This document shows positions 1-4,919 of a stretch of DNA of 7,940 bases, piece after piece. Source of the DNA: JBAVQS01 sp049694275. Lineage in GTDB: Bacteria; Chloroflexota; Anaerolineae; UBA4142; SHND01. Each line of letters opens with the position of its first letter. Position 1 is the stretch's first letter. Below the pieces are notes generated by a model that worked only from the letters and a program-made list of their open reading frames with translations, was not told the origin of the DNA and did not search any database. The stretch covers positions 1 to 7,940 of the forward strand of contig JBAVQS010000066.1 in NCBI GenBank assembly GCA_049694275.1. The letters are read 5' to 3'. The translations under genes were made by a program, and so were the position numbers.

Positions 1-319
1 CCGCAACCCAATTGACAGGCCTCCCCTGCTGCAGGGTCTCGCGCGCTTTCTCCCGGCACTCGGCCAGCACGTCCGCCGGGATCATTTTCACCACGAGCGC
101 AATCCCCAAGGGAACGAGCACAAGATCATCGAGATACCCGAGAATGGGAATGACATCGGGAATCAGGTCAATCGGACTGAGTGCGTATCCGACGACGCAC
201 GCCGCCAGAATCCGGGCATGGAGCGGGACGCGCGGGTCATGGTAGGCAAGATAGAGCGCATAGACCTGGACCTTGAATTCACGGGCCCGTTCCTTCCATC
301 TCGCCAGAAATTCCTTCAT
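1..319 (-). CDS. YkvA-like DUF1232 protein, 3' end outside the window
   Basis: This is an incomplete gene that starts with ATG at 319 and runs off the left edge; 106 residues are visible. The product begins MKEFLARWKERAREFKVQVY and carries the DUF1232/YkvA signature ALSPIDLIPDVIPILGYLDD at about residues 52-71, followed by a hydrophobic stretch LVLVPLGIALVVKMIP. Known family members are small membrane proteins of unknown biochemical function, typically 100-140 residues, so most of the gene is probably here. AAGAG lies about 8 nt upstream of the start and supports it. A well-formed promoter lies at 364-392, so this gene is probably transcribed on its own, separately from the glycosyltransferase cluster. 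The visible part shows no frameshift. Family assignment is firm; the role is unknown. Confidence 0.9.
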   Translation of the reverse strand, partial: MKEFLARWKERAREFKVQVYALYLAYHDPRVPLHARILAACVVGYALSPIDLIPDVIPILGYLDDLVLVPLGIALVVKMIPADVLAECREKARETLQQGRPVNWVA

Positions 320-337
320 ACCGGCTCTTGATCGGCA

Positions 338-367
338 CCAACAATTACGGTGCAAGCGGGCCAATCA
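338..367 (+). repeat. Decayed half copy of repeat B
   Basis: This 30-nt stretch matches the right end of copy B1 and its flank (471-500) at 25 of 30 positions, including the shared flank ATCA beyond the element edge. The left half of the element is missing. It forms the presumed leader of the DUF1232 transcript and overlaps its -10 box. It is either an old remnant or a partial duplication of the B1 right end. Confidence 0.55.
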
Positions 368-392
368 TACTATTAGCGTTTGAAAGCGTCAA
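364..392 (-). promoter_or_regulatory. Sigma70-type promoter for the DUF1232 gene
   Basis: On the minus strand the region reads TTGACG (387-392), a spacer of exactly 17 nt (370-386), then TATGAT (364-369). Each hexamer differs from the -35/-10 consensus by one base. Transcription would start near 357, giving a leader of about 38 nt that contains a short inverted repeat (GCACC/GGTGC) at about 335-352. The -35 box directly abuts repeat A1 (393-414), and the -10 box overlaps the edge of a decayed B repeat (338-367). This is seen in sequence; activity is inferred. Confidence 0.72.
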
Positions 393-414
393 CCCCCGTT
401 CGGGAATCTGCGAC
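393..414 (+). repeat. Repeat A, copy 1 (intergenic)
   Basis: This is a 22-nt repeat of the form CCCCC GTT CGGG(G/A)ATCTGCGAC. Complementary arms CCCCG/CGGGG flank a 2-nt loop in most copies, giving a hairpin followed by an unpaired tail. This copy has GGGAATC, shared with copy 2. It is the only one of seven copies that is not inside a gene, and it lies directly upstream of the -35 box of the DUF1232 promoter. Confidence 0.85.
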
Positions 415-435
415 TTGTGTCCCCGCAGAACATTC

Positions 436-495
436 GGCGCGCTCTCACCATGACGCACAATTAACCGTCACCGACAATCACGGTGCGAGCGCGCC
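436..495 (+). repeat. Repeat B, copy 1 (60 nt, intergenic)
   Basis: This 60-nt element is bounded by inverted ends: 436-449 pairs with 482-495 at 13 of 14 positions, and the flanking C and G extend the pairing by one base. The interior contains GACGCACAATTAACCGTCAC. It lies between the cupin stop and the DUF1232 gene, in the orientation that contains a stop codon in all three frames as read in the gene direction. It could fold in the transcript of the cupin gene, but no T-run follows, so I do not call it a terminator. Confidence 0.85.
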
Positions 496-502
496 GATCA
501 TT

Positions 503-871
503 TCAGGATCGGATCATGGTTAGCATCATCTTGTATGGCGTGATCGCAGTCAGCGCGTGCGGCGCATTCGCCGGCATGACGACGAGATCGCCGGCGCGGG
601 CGCGGATTGTATTCCCCGACACGGTAATATCCGCCTCGCCGTCCAGCATGACGACCAAAGCGTCATACGGCGCGGTATGCTCGCTCAGGCTCTGGCCCGC
701 GTCAAAGGCAAAGAGCGTCATCGTCCCCGCCGGCTTGTTCACCAGCGTCCGGCTGACAACCGAGCCATCCTGATAGTTGATCAGCCCGGTCATGGGTAGC
801 GCCTGTCCGGCCAGCTTGTCAATCGCGTTGGATCGCCCCCGTTCGGGAATCTGTGACTTGTCCTGTTCCAT
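503..871 (-). CDS. Small single-domain cupin protein
   Basis: This encodes 122 residues with a complete cupin barrel. Motif 1 is GQSLSEHTAPYDALVVMLDG (about 59-78) and motif 2 is GDLVVMPANAPHAL (about 94-107). H65 and H105 are the likely metal-binding histidines; the second histidine of the classical HxH is replaced by alanine, so metal binding may be altered or absent. Such short cupins are cytosolic and diverse, and no substrate can be named. I chose the ATG at 871 because GGGAG (881-885) lies 9 nt upstream; an in-frame ATG at 910 has no clear site. Residues 5-12 (KSQIPERG) are encoded by repeat A2, so the N-terminus has been extended or altered by the repeat without touching the barrel. 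The gene lies 77 nt after the membrane-protein gene and may be co-transcribed with it. Confidence 0.9.
   Translation of the reverse strand: MEQDKSQIPERGRSNAIDKLAGQALPMTGLINYQDGSVVSRTLVNKPAGTMTLFAFDAGQSLSEHTAPYDALVVMLDGEADITVSGNTIRARAGDLVVMPANAPHALTAITPYKMMLTMIRS
836..857 (+). repeat. Repeat A, copy 2 (inside the cupin gene)
   Basis: This 22-nt copy differs from copy 1 by one base (CTGTGAC for CTGCGAC). It is translated on the minus strand as SQIPERG near the N-terminus of the cupin, upstream of the barrel, where an insertion would be tolerated. Confidence 0.85.
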
Positions 872-948
872 TTTTTTCGTCTCCCGTCTCTTGAGCTGAG
901 ACCATTCCATCTCGAATCTATTTTCAGGGCGCAGAGCGCAGCCCGTTT

Positions 949-2301
949 CTACTTGCTCTCGCGTGCGTACACCACGATGACATCATTCCCCCAAACGCGC
1001 CGGGTAAAAGAGGCCGGGACAGGATCGCCGGCATTGACGAGCACATAGTCGATGGTCGAGTTCGCGCCGGGTGCTGGCAGATTGCGCAGCGCCGCTTGGG
1101 GATCACCGTAAAGCTGCCGGTTGGGCAAAAAGGCGGCGGCAAACTCGAATACAAGCCGCTTGTCCGGACGCGCGTTTTTGAGCCAGACCCGTGCACCATT
1201 CGGAATCTGCTGCGCCAGCGCGGCCGCCCAGTCCTGGCCGCCGTCGGTCAATTCGTAAATATCGTCCCCCGTTCGGGGATCTGCGACGTTCCCCGAATGA
1301 TAGACCGGCTGGACGCGACCGGTAAATGCCGCGAGGCGCTGCAGGAACGCCTTTTGGTCTTCCGCCTTTAAAAGGTCGTTATGCACGACAATGTCGCGGA
1401 CGCCGATCTCGCTCAGCACGGCAAGGCTGGCCTCGCTGGGAAATTCATCCGAAAGCTTGACCAGTGCATCATAGCTCGGCGGGAAAAAGCCGCTAAAGCC
1501 GTTGACCAGTTTACGCCAGTGATAGATCGAATAATACTGAGGCCAGGTGAGCGACTCGTTATCCAGAAGCATCGGGATTTCGAGGACAGCCGAATTCGGG
1601 TCGCCGCGCGCCAGGTATTGAGCATAGCCGGGGACCGGCTTGGCGAGCGTCGCGGGGTTTGTCGCGCGGATCGGAACGGCAATATTTTCGACGGCAATTA
1701 GCGAAACCAGCGCCAGCGCGCTCGCCGGCACGGCATAGCGCACGTTGGGCCGGATGGCCTGAATTCTGGCGATGAGCGCGCGGGTCCCATAACCAGCAAG
1801 GACCGCCAATCCCAACACGGCGAGATAGGCAAACCGGTCCGGCCCGCGCATCGCCTTGAAACCGGGGACCCAGAAAAAGAGATAGCGATAGGGGAGATAA
1901 AACGGGAGGTGGATGATGGGCCACCGCGGAAAGAGTAGGATTTCATTGCGCGCCCCGAACGATAAAATGACGCCGGCGATGGCGAGCAAGAGATAATAAA
2001 GCTTGAAATCGGCCCGCGGCGCCCTGGCGGCGAACAGGCCGATGAGGCCGAGCACGATCGCGGTAAAGCCGACAAAATCGCGCTCGCCAGAACCGGTCAA
2101 TCGCGCCCTGGGCGCCAGCCACGCGTGATAGAGCCAGTTCCCATCGGGGACGGACAGATAGGTGCGCAACGTGGCAGCATAATATTCCGCGTCCTGAATT
2201 CCCCGTTCCAGTCCCAGGTCATGCTGGACGGCAAAGTAGGGAAGCGCGAGCGGAATGGTCATGACGGCGATGAGAAAGAGGGCGAGGACGAGACCCGCCA
2301 C
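949..2301 (-). CDS. Polytopic membrane protein, C-terminal part (frameshifted from 2259-3173)
   Basis: This 450-residue frame begins with a membrane segment, AGLVLALFLIAVMTIPLALP, without a start codon or ribosome site that convinces me; GTG at 2301 is only the first possible start. It continues the topology of the upstream frame: further membrane segments at about 60-75, 80-98, 160-178 and 192-208, then a long soluble C-terminal region of about 240 residues. The segment MRGPDRFAYLAVLGLAVLAG resembles the RVPxRF-LLA-AAYG region of YfhO-like and related GT-C-fold membrane proteins. That points to a lipid-linked sugar transferase or a related envelope function, but I see no diagnostic catalytic residue. 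Repeat A3 encodes VADPRTG at about 339-345. The stop at 949 is followed by a 77-nt gap to the cupin. Either the gene is broken, or the frame is joined to its partner by slippage or by repeat-copy variation. Confidence 0.8.
   Translation of the reverse strand: MAGLVLALFLIAVMTIPLALPYFAVQHDLGLERGIQDAEYYAATLRTYLSVPDGNWLYHAWLAPRARLTGSGERDFVGFTAIVLGLIGLFAARAPRADFKLYYLLLAIAGVILSFGARNEILLFPRWPIIHLPFYLPYRYLFFWVPGFKAMRGPDRFAYLAVLGLAVLAGYGTRALIARIQAIRPNVRYAVPASALALVSLIAVENIAVPIRATNPATLAKPVPGYAQYLARGDPNSAVLEIPMLLDNESLTWPQYYSIYHWRKLVNGFSGFFPPSYDALVKLSDEFPSEASLAVLSEIGVRDIVVHNDLLKAEDQKAFLQRLAAFTGRVQPVYHSGNVADPRTGDDIYELTDGGQDWAAALAQQIPNGARVWLKNARPDKRLVFEFAAAFLPNRQLYGDPQAALRNLPAPGANSTIDYVLVNAGDPVPASFTRRVWGNDVIVVYARESK
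1266..1287 (+). repeat. Repeat A, copy 3 (inside the membrane-protein gene)
   Basis: This is a canonical 22-nt copy with GGGGATC. On the minus strand it reads VADPRTG, between VYHSGN and DDIYEL of the C-terminal soluble region. It interrupts what looks like a normal loop without breaking the frame. Confidence 0.85.
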
Positions 2302-3173
2302 GGAATTGGCCCATGGGGACTCCCGCCAGTCGCGGATTGTCCCGTGGGGACTCCCGCCAGTCGCGAATTCCGAATCCTGAATTTTGAATTCCGAATGATT
2401 CCTATTACCAGGACATACGTGACATAGAGGGCGGCAGCGATGGCAATGAAAAAGGCATAGTAAAAAGAGGAGAGCGCCTGAACCGCAAAAAAGAGGGCGA
2501 ATAGCACGGCCTGTTTGGCCTTCGGCGCGCTCGCACCGCCCGCCCTGGCGTCCTTGCGTCCGCTGAAAAGCGGCGGGCCAGGGTGATTGTCGGTAACGGT
2601 TAATTGTGCGTCATGGTGCGAGCGCGCCGTTTGGCGCCAGGTACCGGGAGTCAGGAGCCTGTGCAGATAGAGCAGCGCGAACGGCATCCACTCGGACGAG
2701 AGGAGCTGGAGATGCGCAAAATGCATCATCCGGTACGAAGTAAAAGAAAAGATCATTCCGGCGACAAGGCCGCCCGCGCGCGAGCGGGTGAGATCGAATA
2801 CCAGCAGGTACATCCCGAAGGCGGCGAGAACAAAAGAAGAGAGCGCCAGCAGATTGTGCGCAAAGGCGGGCATGTCTGTCAGGAGAATGACAGGCATGGC
2901 CAGCGCCGCCTGCGGCACGAGACTTTCCGAATAGGCCAGGGCGTTAGGATAGGGATAAAAGATGTTGGCGTTGTAAAGGTTGGCCGGGTCCGCAAGCAGG
3001 GCATGCGTGCCCCATGCAAGCGTCCAGGAATTGAGCAGCGCATCGCTCCAGTTGTAAAGCGAGGTCTCGACCTGACGCGGGTAGGGCCAGGTCATCATGA
3101 GGGTAATGATCGTAAACAGAGCCAGCGCGGGCAGATGTCCCGTCCGGCCTAATCGTGCCAGGTAACTCTTCAC
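2259..3173 (-). CDS. Polytopic membrane protein, N-terminal part (frameshifted)
   Basis: This 304-residue frame has a GTG start at 3171-3173, with AAGGA nine nt upstream, and begins MKSYLARLGRTGHLPALALF. Membrane segments lie at about 13-31, 87-104, 107-127, 133-148, 160-173, 219-240 and 242-260. The loop after the first segment has the conserved-looking stretches TLAWGTHALL and NIFYPYPNALAY that are typical of large GT-C-like or YfhO-like envelope proteins. Residues of about 182-217 come from repeats B2 and E1, inserted in a loop between two membrane segments. After residue 260 the sequence turns into repeat-coded low complexity (RNSKFRIRNS) and then out-of-frame reading (SSSPSFSSPS) to the stop at 2259; the true continuation is in the frame ending at 949. 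Together the two parts would form a protein of over 700 residues. It lies downstream of four glycosyltransferases, so a role in surface glycan assembly is inferred. Confidence 0.8.
   Translation of the reverse strand: MKSYLARLGRTGHLPALALFTIITLMMTWPYPRQVETSLYNWSDALLNSWTLAWGTHALLADPANLYNANIFYPYPNALAYSESLVPQAALAMPVILLTDMPAFAHNLLALSSFVLAAFGMYLLVFDLTRSRAGGLVAGMIFSFTSYRMMHFAHLQLLSSEWMPFALLYLHRLLTPGTWRQTARSHHDAQLTVTDNHPGPPLFSGRKDARAGGASAPKAKQAVLFALFFAVQALSSFYYAFFIAIAAALYVTYVLVIGIIRNSKFRIRNSRLAGVPTGQSATGGSPHGPIPWRVSSSPSFSSPS
2305..2365 (+). repeat. Two copies of a 30-nt direct repeat with a 31-nt period
   Basis: Copies at 2305-2334 and 2336-2365 agree at 28 of 30 positions and share the core GGGGACTCCCGCCAGTCGCG. 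The spacing is 31 nt, so each unit shifts the reading frame by one. The two copies lie exactly in the overlap of the two membrane-protein frames. All three minus-strand frames of the unit are open. Confidence 0.88.
2365..2396 (+). repeat. AATTC-rich short repeat
   Basis: GAATTCCGAAT occurs twice, at 2365-2375 and 2386-2396, separated by CCTGAATTTT. It adjoins the 31-nt repeat on the upstream side of the membrane gene and is translated as RNSKFRIRNS in the N-terminal frame. Its base composition is far more AT-rich than the gene around it, which marks it as inserted sequence. Confidence 0.75.
2524..2628 (-). repeat. Repeat B, copy 2, carrying nested repeat E (105 nt)
   Basis: This is a B element of 60 nt interrupted by the 45-nt element E at 2538-2582, for a total of 35 codons. 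It is bounded by perfect 14-bp inverted ends (GGCGCGCTCGCACC at 2524-2537 and its complement at 2615-2628). On the coding strand it is read as ARSHHDAQLTVTDNHPGPPL and onward, in the only open frame of B. It matches copy 4 at 98 of 105 positions. Confidence 0.88.
2538..2582 (-). repeat. Repeat E, copy 1 (45 nt, nested in B2)
   Basis: This 45-nt insert sits immediately after the left inverted end of B2 and is identical to the copy at 4691-4735. It contains a perfect small hairpin, CCGCT GAAA AGCGG, and an outer CCCTGG/CCAGGG pairing. It encodes 15 residues including PPLFSGRKDARAGG without a stop. Confidence 0.85.
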
Positions 3174-3193
3174 GCTTGCTTTTCCTTGCTATC

Positions 3194-3316
3194 GGCGCGT
3201 TCTCACCACGACGCACAATTAACCGTCACCGATGACGCACGCTCATCGCGTTTGTCGGTCAATAGTGATTGCCGGTCACGATGCGCGTGCGCCACCAATC
3301 ACGGTGCGAGCGCGCC
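3194..3316 (+). repeat. Repeat B, copy 3, interrupted by repeat C
   Basis: Left end (3194-3230) and right end (3297-3316) match copy B1, but the three bases GAC of B1 are replaced by 66 nt of repeat C (3231-3296). It fills most of the gap between the glycosyltransferase ending at 3299 and the membrane-protein start at 3173. The right end supplies the last codons (GALAP) and the TGA stop of that glycosyltransferase. Confidence 0.85.
3231..3296 (+). repeat. Repeat C, copy 1 (66 nt, nested in B3)
   Basis: This matches the copy at 7645-7710 at 64 of 66 positions. Its first and last 20 nt are imperfect inverted repeats (16 of 20 pair), so the element can form a long hairpin. Here it is intergenic and nested within a B element, which shows that C arrived after B at this site. 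Confidence 0.87.
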
Positions 3317-4909
3317 GCCCAGTCCCAACTCGACCAGCGCCTGCGCCACGGTTTGGAGTAACGGGTCCTGCGCATCCAGGCCCAATTCAGCATAGTCAAA
3401 CGCAATCGAATCCATCAAATCCAGGTCGCGGTTCTCCACCGACGCGCCTGTCTGTGCGTGCGCCACCCCCGTTCGGGGATCTGCGACCGGTAGGCGGCCC
3501 CCGTTCGGGGATCTACGACCCTCGGCGGCCGGGGTCGTACGGTCCTCAGCAGTCCACCCCAGTTCGGGGATCTGCGACTCGACCAGATACGACCGTGATT
3601 TCGCCTGCCCCGCCCCCGTTCGGGGATCTGCGGCATGCACCGCGCGTAGAAAATCAGCGTATGCCGCCGCCGATTGTTCGAGGGTATGCCCGCGGGCCGC
3701 AAAGGCGCGCGCATTGGTGCCCAACCGGGCTATCAGGTCGGGGCGCTGTGCAAACAGCTCAAGGTGTGCACACAACAGGGCCTGCTCGTACTCGTCCGCC
3801 TCGATTTTGGCGCAAACGCTGTCCGGCAGATCGGCGTAGGCGCCTGTCCGCGTCACAATCACCGCCTTGCCGGCCGCAAACAGGCGCAGGAGGCTGGCCG
3901 AGGTCTCGCCCGCCGACGGGTAACGCAGGTTCAGACAGAGATCGGCCGCCGCAATGTAATCCTCGTAATCGGCGCGCGGAGCAAAGCCAATCCGGCGCAC
4001 CGCCCCCTCCAGCTTGCACAAGCGAATAATATCATCGGTCTCGTAATTGGCCGATTCGCGGCCAATCAGGAGAAAGAGGGAATTCGGAAAGCGCCTGTGA
4101 AAATCGGCAAAGGCCTGGAGGGCGACCGTCACGCGTTTGTGCGGATGTACCTCGCCGAATGCGGCGACGATAAAAGCATCCGCAGGGAGATAAAGGTGGG
4201 CGCGCGCCGTCGGTGCGTCATGGTAAAAACGCGCCGGCGGCACCCCCATCGGCACAACAGCAATAGGGGTCTGCGGGACAATCCGCGCTAGTTCATGCGC
4301 GGCATACGCGCTGTGAACGATCAAAGCCCTCGCCGCGCGGGCGACCGCGCCGTTGAGCGGATAGGCAAAACGGTCCAGCCCCGCCAGCCCCAACGCTTCA
4401 AGCCGCGCCAGTTCCGCGCCCGCCTCCCCATAGTCGGCGCGCATCGCCGCGATATAGCCCTGCACATCGCGGCGGTCTATCGTCTGCCAGGCGCGCAAAT
4501 GATGGAGGACGAGGTCGTGCAGCACAACGACGCCGGGGATTTCGCGCAGGGTCTGATAGATACCATCGTGCGCCGGGGAATTGCCCATCTGATAAAGGAC
4601 GAGATCGTAGGCAGCGGCACGGCGCTTGAACTCGGCCCGCGTCCAGACTGGAAAGGAGGCGAGGGCCGGATTGCTCGACGCGCTCGCACCGCCCGCCCTG
4701 GCGTCCTTGCGTCCGCTGAAAAGCGGCGGGCCAGGGTGATTGGCGGCGAGGGTTAATTGTGCGTCATGGTGAGAACGCGCCGTCGGCCGGGATTCATCCA
4801 CGATTAGCTCGATTTCAAACTCGCGGGCGAGCAGCGGCAGCAATTCCTCGGAATAATCCGAGATGCCGGATGGAACCGGATTGAGCGGCGAGTAAAAAGC
4901 GATGCGCAT
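3299..4909 (-). CDS. GT4 family glycosyltransferase with repeat-encoded insertions
   Basis: This encodes 536 residues from ATG at 4909; the frame stays open upstream but the family N-terminus begins at MRIAFYSPLNPVPSGISDYS. The start lies 10 nt after the preceding gene's stop. It is a GT-B fold, retaining enzyme that would transfer a sugar from a nucleotide donor in the cytosol at the membrane. Visible landmarks are VVLHDLVLHH (128-137), PIAVVPMGV (215-223), FGEVHPHKRV (251-260) and LNLRYPSAGE with the following LLRLFAAGKAVIV (326-352), where E335 stands at the usual nucleotide-sugar glutamate position. Residues of about 44-77 are encoded by repeats B4 and E2, and about 426-482 by four copies of repeat A. 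These explain why it is longer than the usual 370-430 residues. The last five residues and the stop come from repeat B3. It resembles the partial gene at 7431 in the NLRYP-AGE region. Confidence 0.92.
   Translation of the reverse strand: MRIAFYSPLNPVPSGISDYSEELLPLLAREFEIELIVDESRPTARSHHDAQLTLAANHPGPPLFSGRKDARAGGASASSNPALASFPVWTRAEFKRRAAAYDLVLYQMGNSPAHDGIYQTLREIPGVVVLHDLVLHHLRAWQTIDRRDVQGYIAAMRADYGEAGAELARLEALGLAGLDRFAYPLNGAVARAARALIVHSAYAAHELARIVPQTPIAVVPMGVPPARFYHDAPTARAHLYLPADAFIVAAFGEVHPHKRVTVALQAFADFHRRFPNSLFLLIGRESANYETDDIIRLCKLEGAVRRIGFAPRADYEDYIAAADLCLNLRYPSAGETSASLLRLFAAGKAVIVTRTGAYADLPDSVCAKIEADEYEQALLCAHLELFAQRPDLIARLGTNARAFAARGHTLEQSAAAYADFLRAVHAADPRTGAGQAKSRSYLVESQIPELGWTAEDRTTPAAEGRRSPNGGRLPVADPRTGVAHAQTGASVENRDLDLMDSIAFDYAELGLDAQDPLLQTVAQALVELGLGGALAP
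3466..3487 (+). repeat. Repeat A, copy 4
   Basis: This is a canonical 22-nt copy, translated on the minus strand as VADPRTG at about residues 475-481 of the glycosyltransferase. It is the last of four clustered copies in the direction of translation. Confidence 0.87.
3498..3519 (+). repeat. Repeat A, copy 5
   Basis: This copy has one change (CTACGAC for CTGCGAC). It is read in a different frame from its neighbours and gives RRSPNGG. It starts 32 nt after copy 4. Confidence 0.87.
3557..3578 (+). repeat. Repeat A, copy 6
   Basis: This copy has CCCCAGTTC for CCCCCGTTC, which weakens the hairpin arm by one pair. It is read as SQIPELG, the third frame of the repeat. It starts 59 nt after copy 5. 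Confidence 0.85.
3613..3634 (+). repeat. Repeat A, copy 7
   Basis: This copy ends CTGCGGC instead of CTGCGAC. It is read as ADPRTG directly after the terminal helix (ADFLRAVHA) of the glycosyltransferase, so it marks the point where the normal fold ends and the repeat-coded tail begins. Confidence 0.85.
4677..4781 (-). repeat. Repeat B, copy 4, carrying nested repeat E (105 nt)
   Basis: This has the same composite structure and length as copy 2: 60 nt of B plus 45 nt of E at 4691-4735, making 35 codons in-frame near the N-terminus of the glycosyltransferase. It differs from copy 2 at 7 positions, all in the B part. The inverted ends are slightly decayed (GACGCGCTCGCACC against GGTGAGAACGCGCC). 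Confidence 0.88.
4691..4735 (-). repeat. Repeat E, copy 2 (45 nt, nested in B4)
   Basis: This is identical over all 45 nt to the copy at 2538-2582 and sits at the same internal site of B. The CCGCT GAAA AGCGG hairpin is at 4713-4726. Confidence 0.85.
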
Positions 4910-4919
4910 ACAAATTCGT

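Noticed and set aside
436..495. Repeat B1 as a rho-independent terminator for the cupin gene
   Set aside because: It has a GC-rich inverted repeat, but the loop is about 32 nt long and there is no T-run after it on the minus strand.
1194..1212. Sequence resembling repeat A (ATTCGGAATCTGCTGCG)
   Set aside because: It lacks the CCCC/GGGG hairpin, and the residues it encodes (QQIPNGARVW) fit the protein context, so the similarity is probably chance.
2604..3152. Plus-strand open frame of 182 codons opposite the membrane-protein gene
   Set aside because: It is antisense to a frame with clear membrane segments; the charged Arg- and Glu-rich product is a typical shadow of hydrophobic codons.
3466..3634. 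Possible CRISPR array from four near-identical 22-nt repeats
   Set aside because: Start-to-start distances are irregular (32, 59 and 56 nt), repeats are short, the region is an open coding frame, and further copies are scattered through the window. No cas gene is present.
3232..4029. Long plus-strand open frame of 265 codons
   Set aside because: It is antisense to a clear GT4 gene, and its product is rich in Pro, Arg and Ala as expected from a GC-rich shadow frame plus the repeats. It has no recognisable domain.
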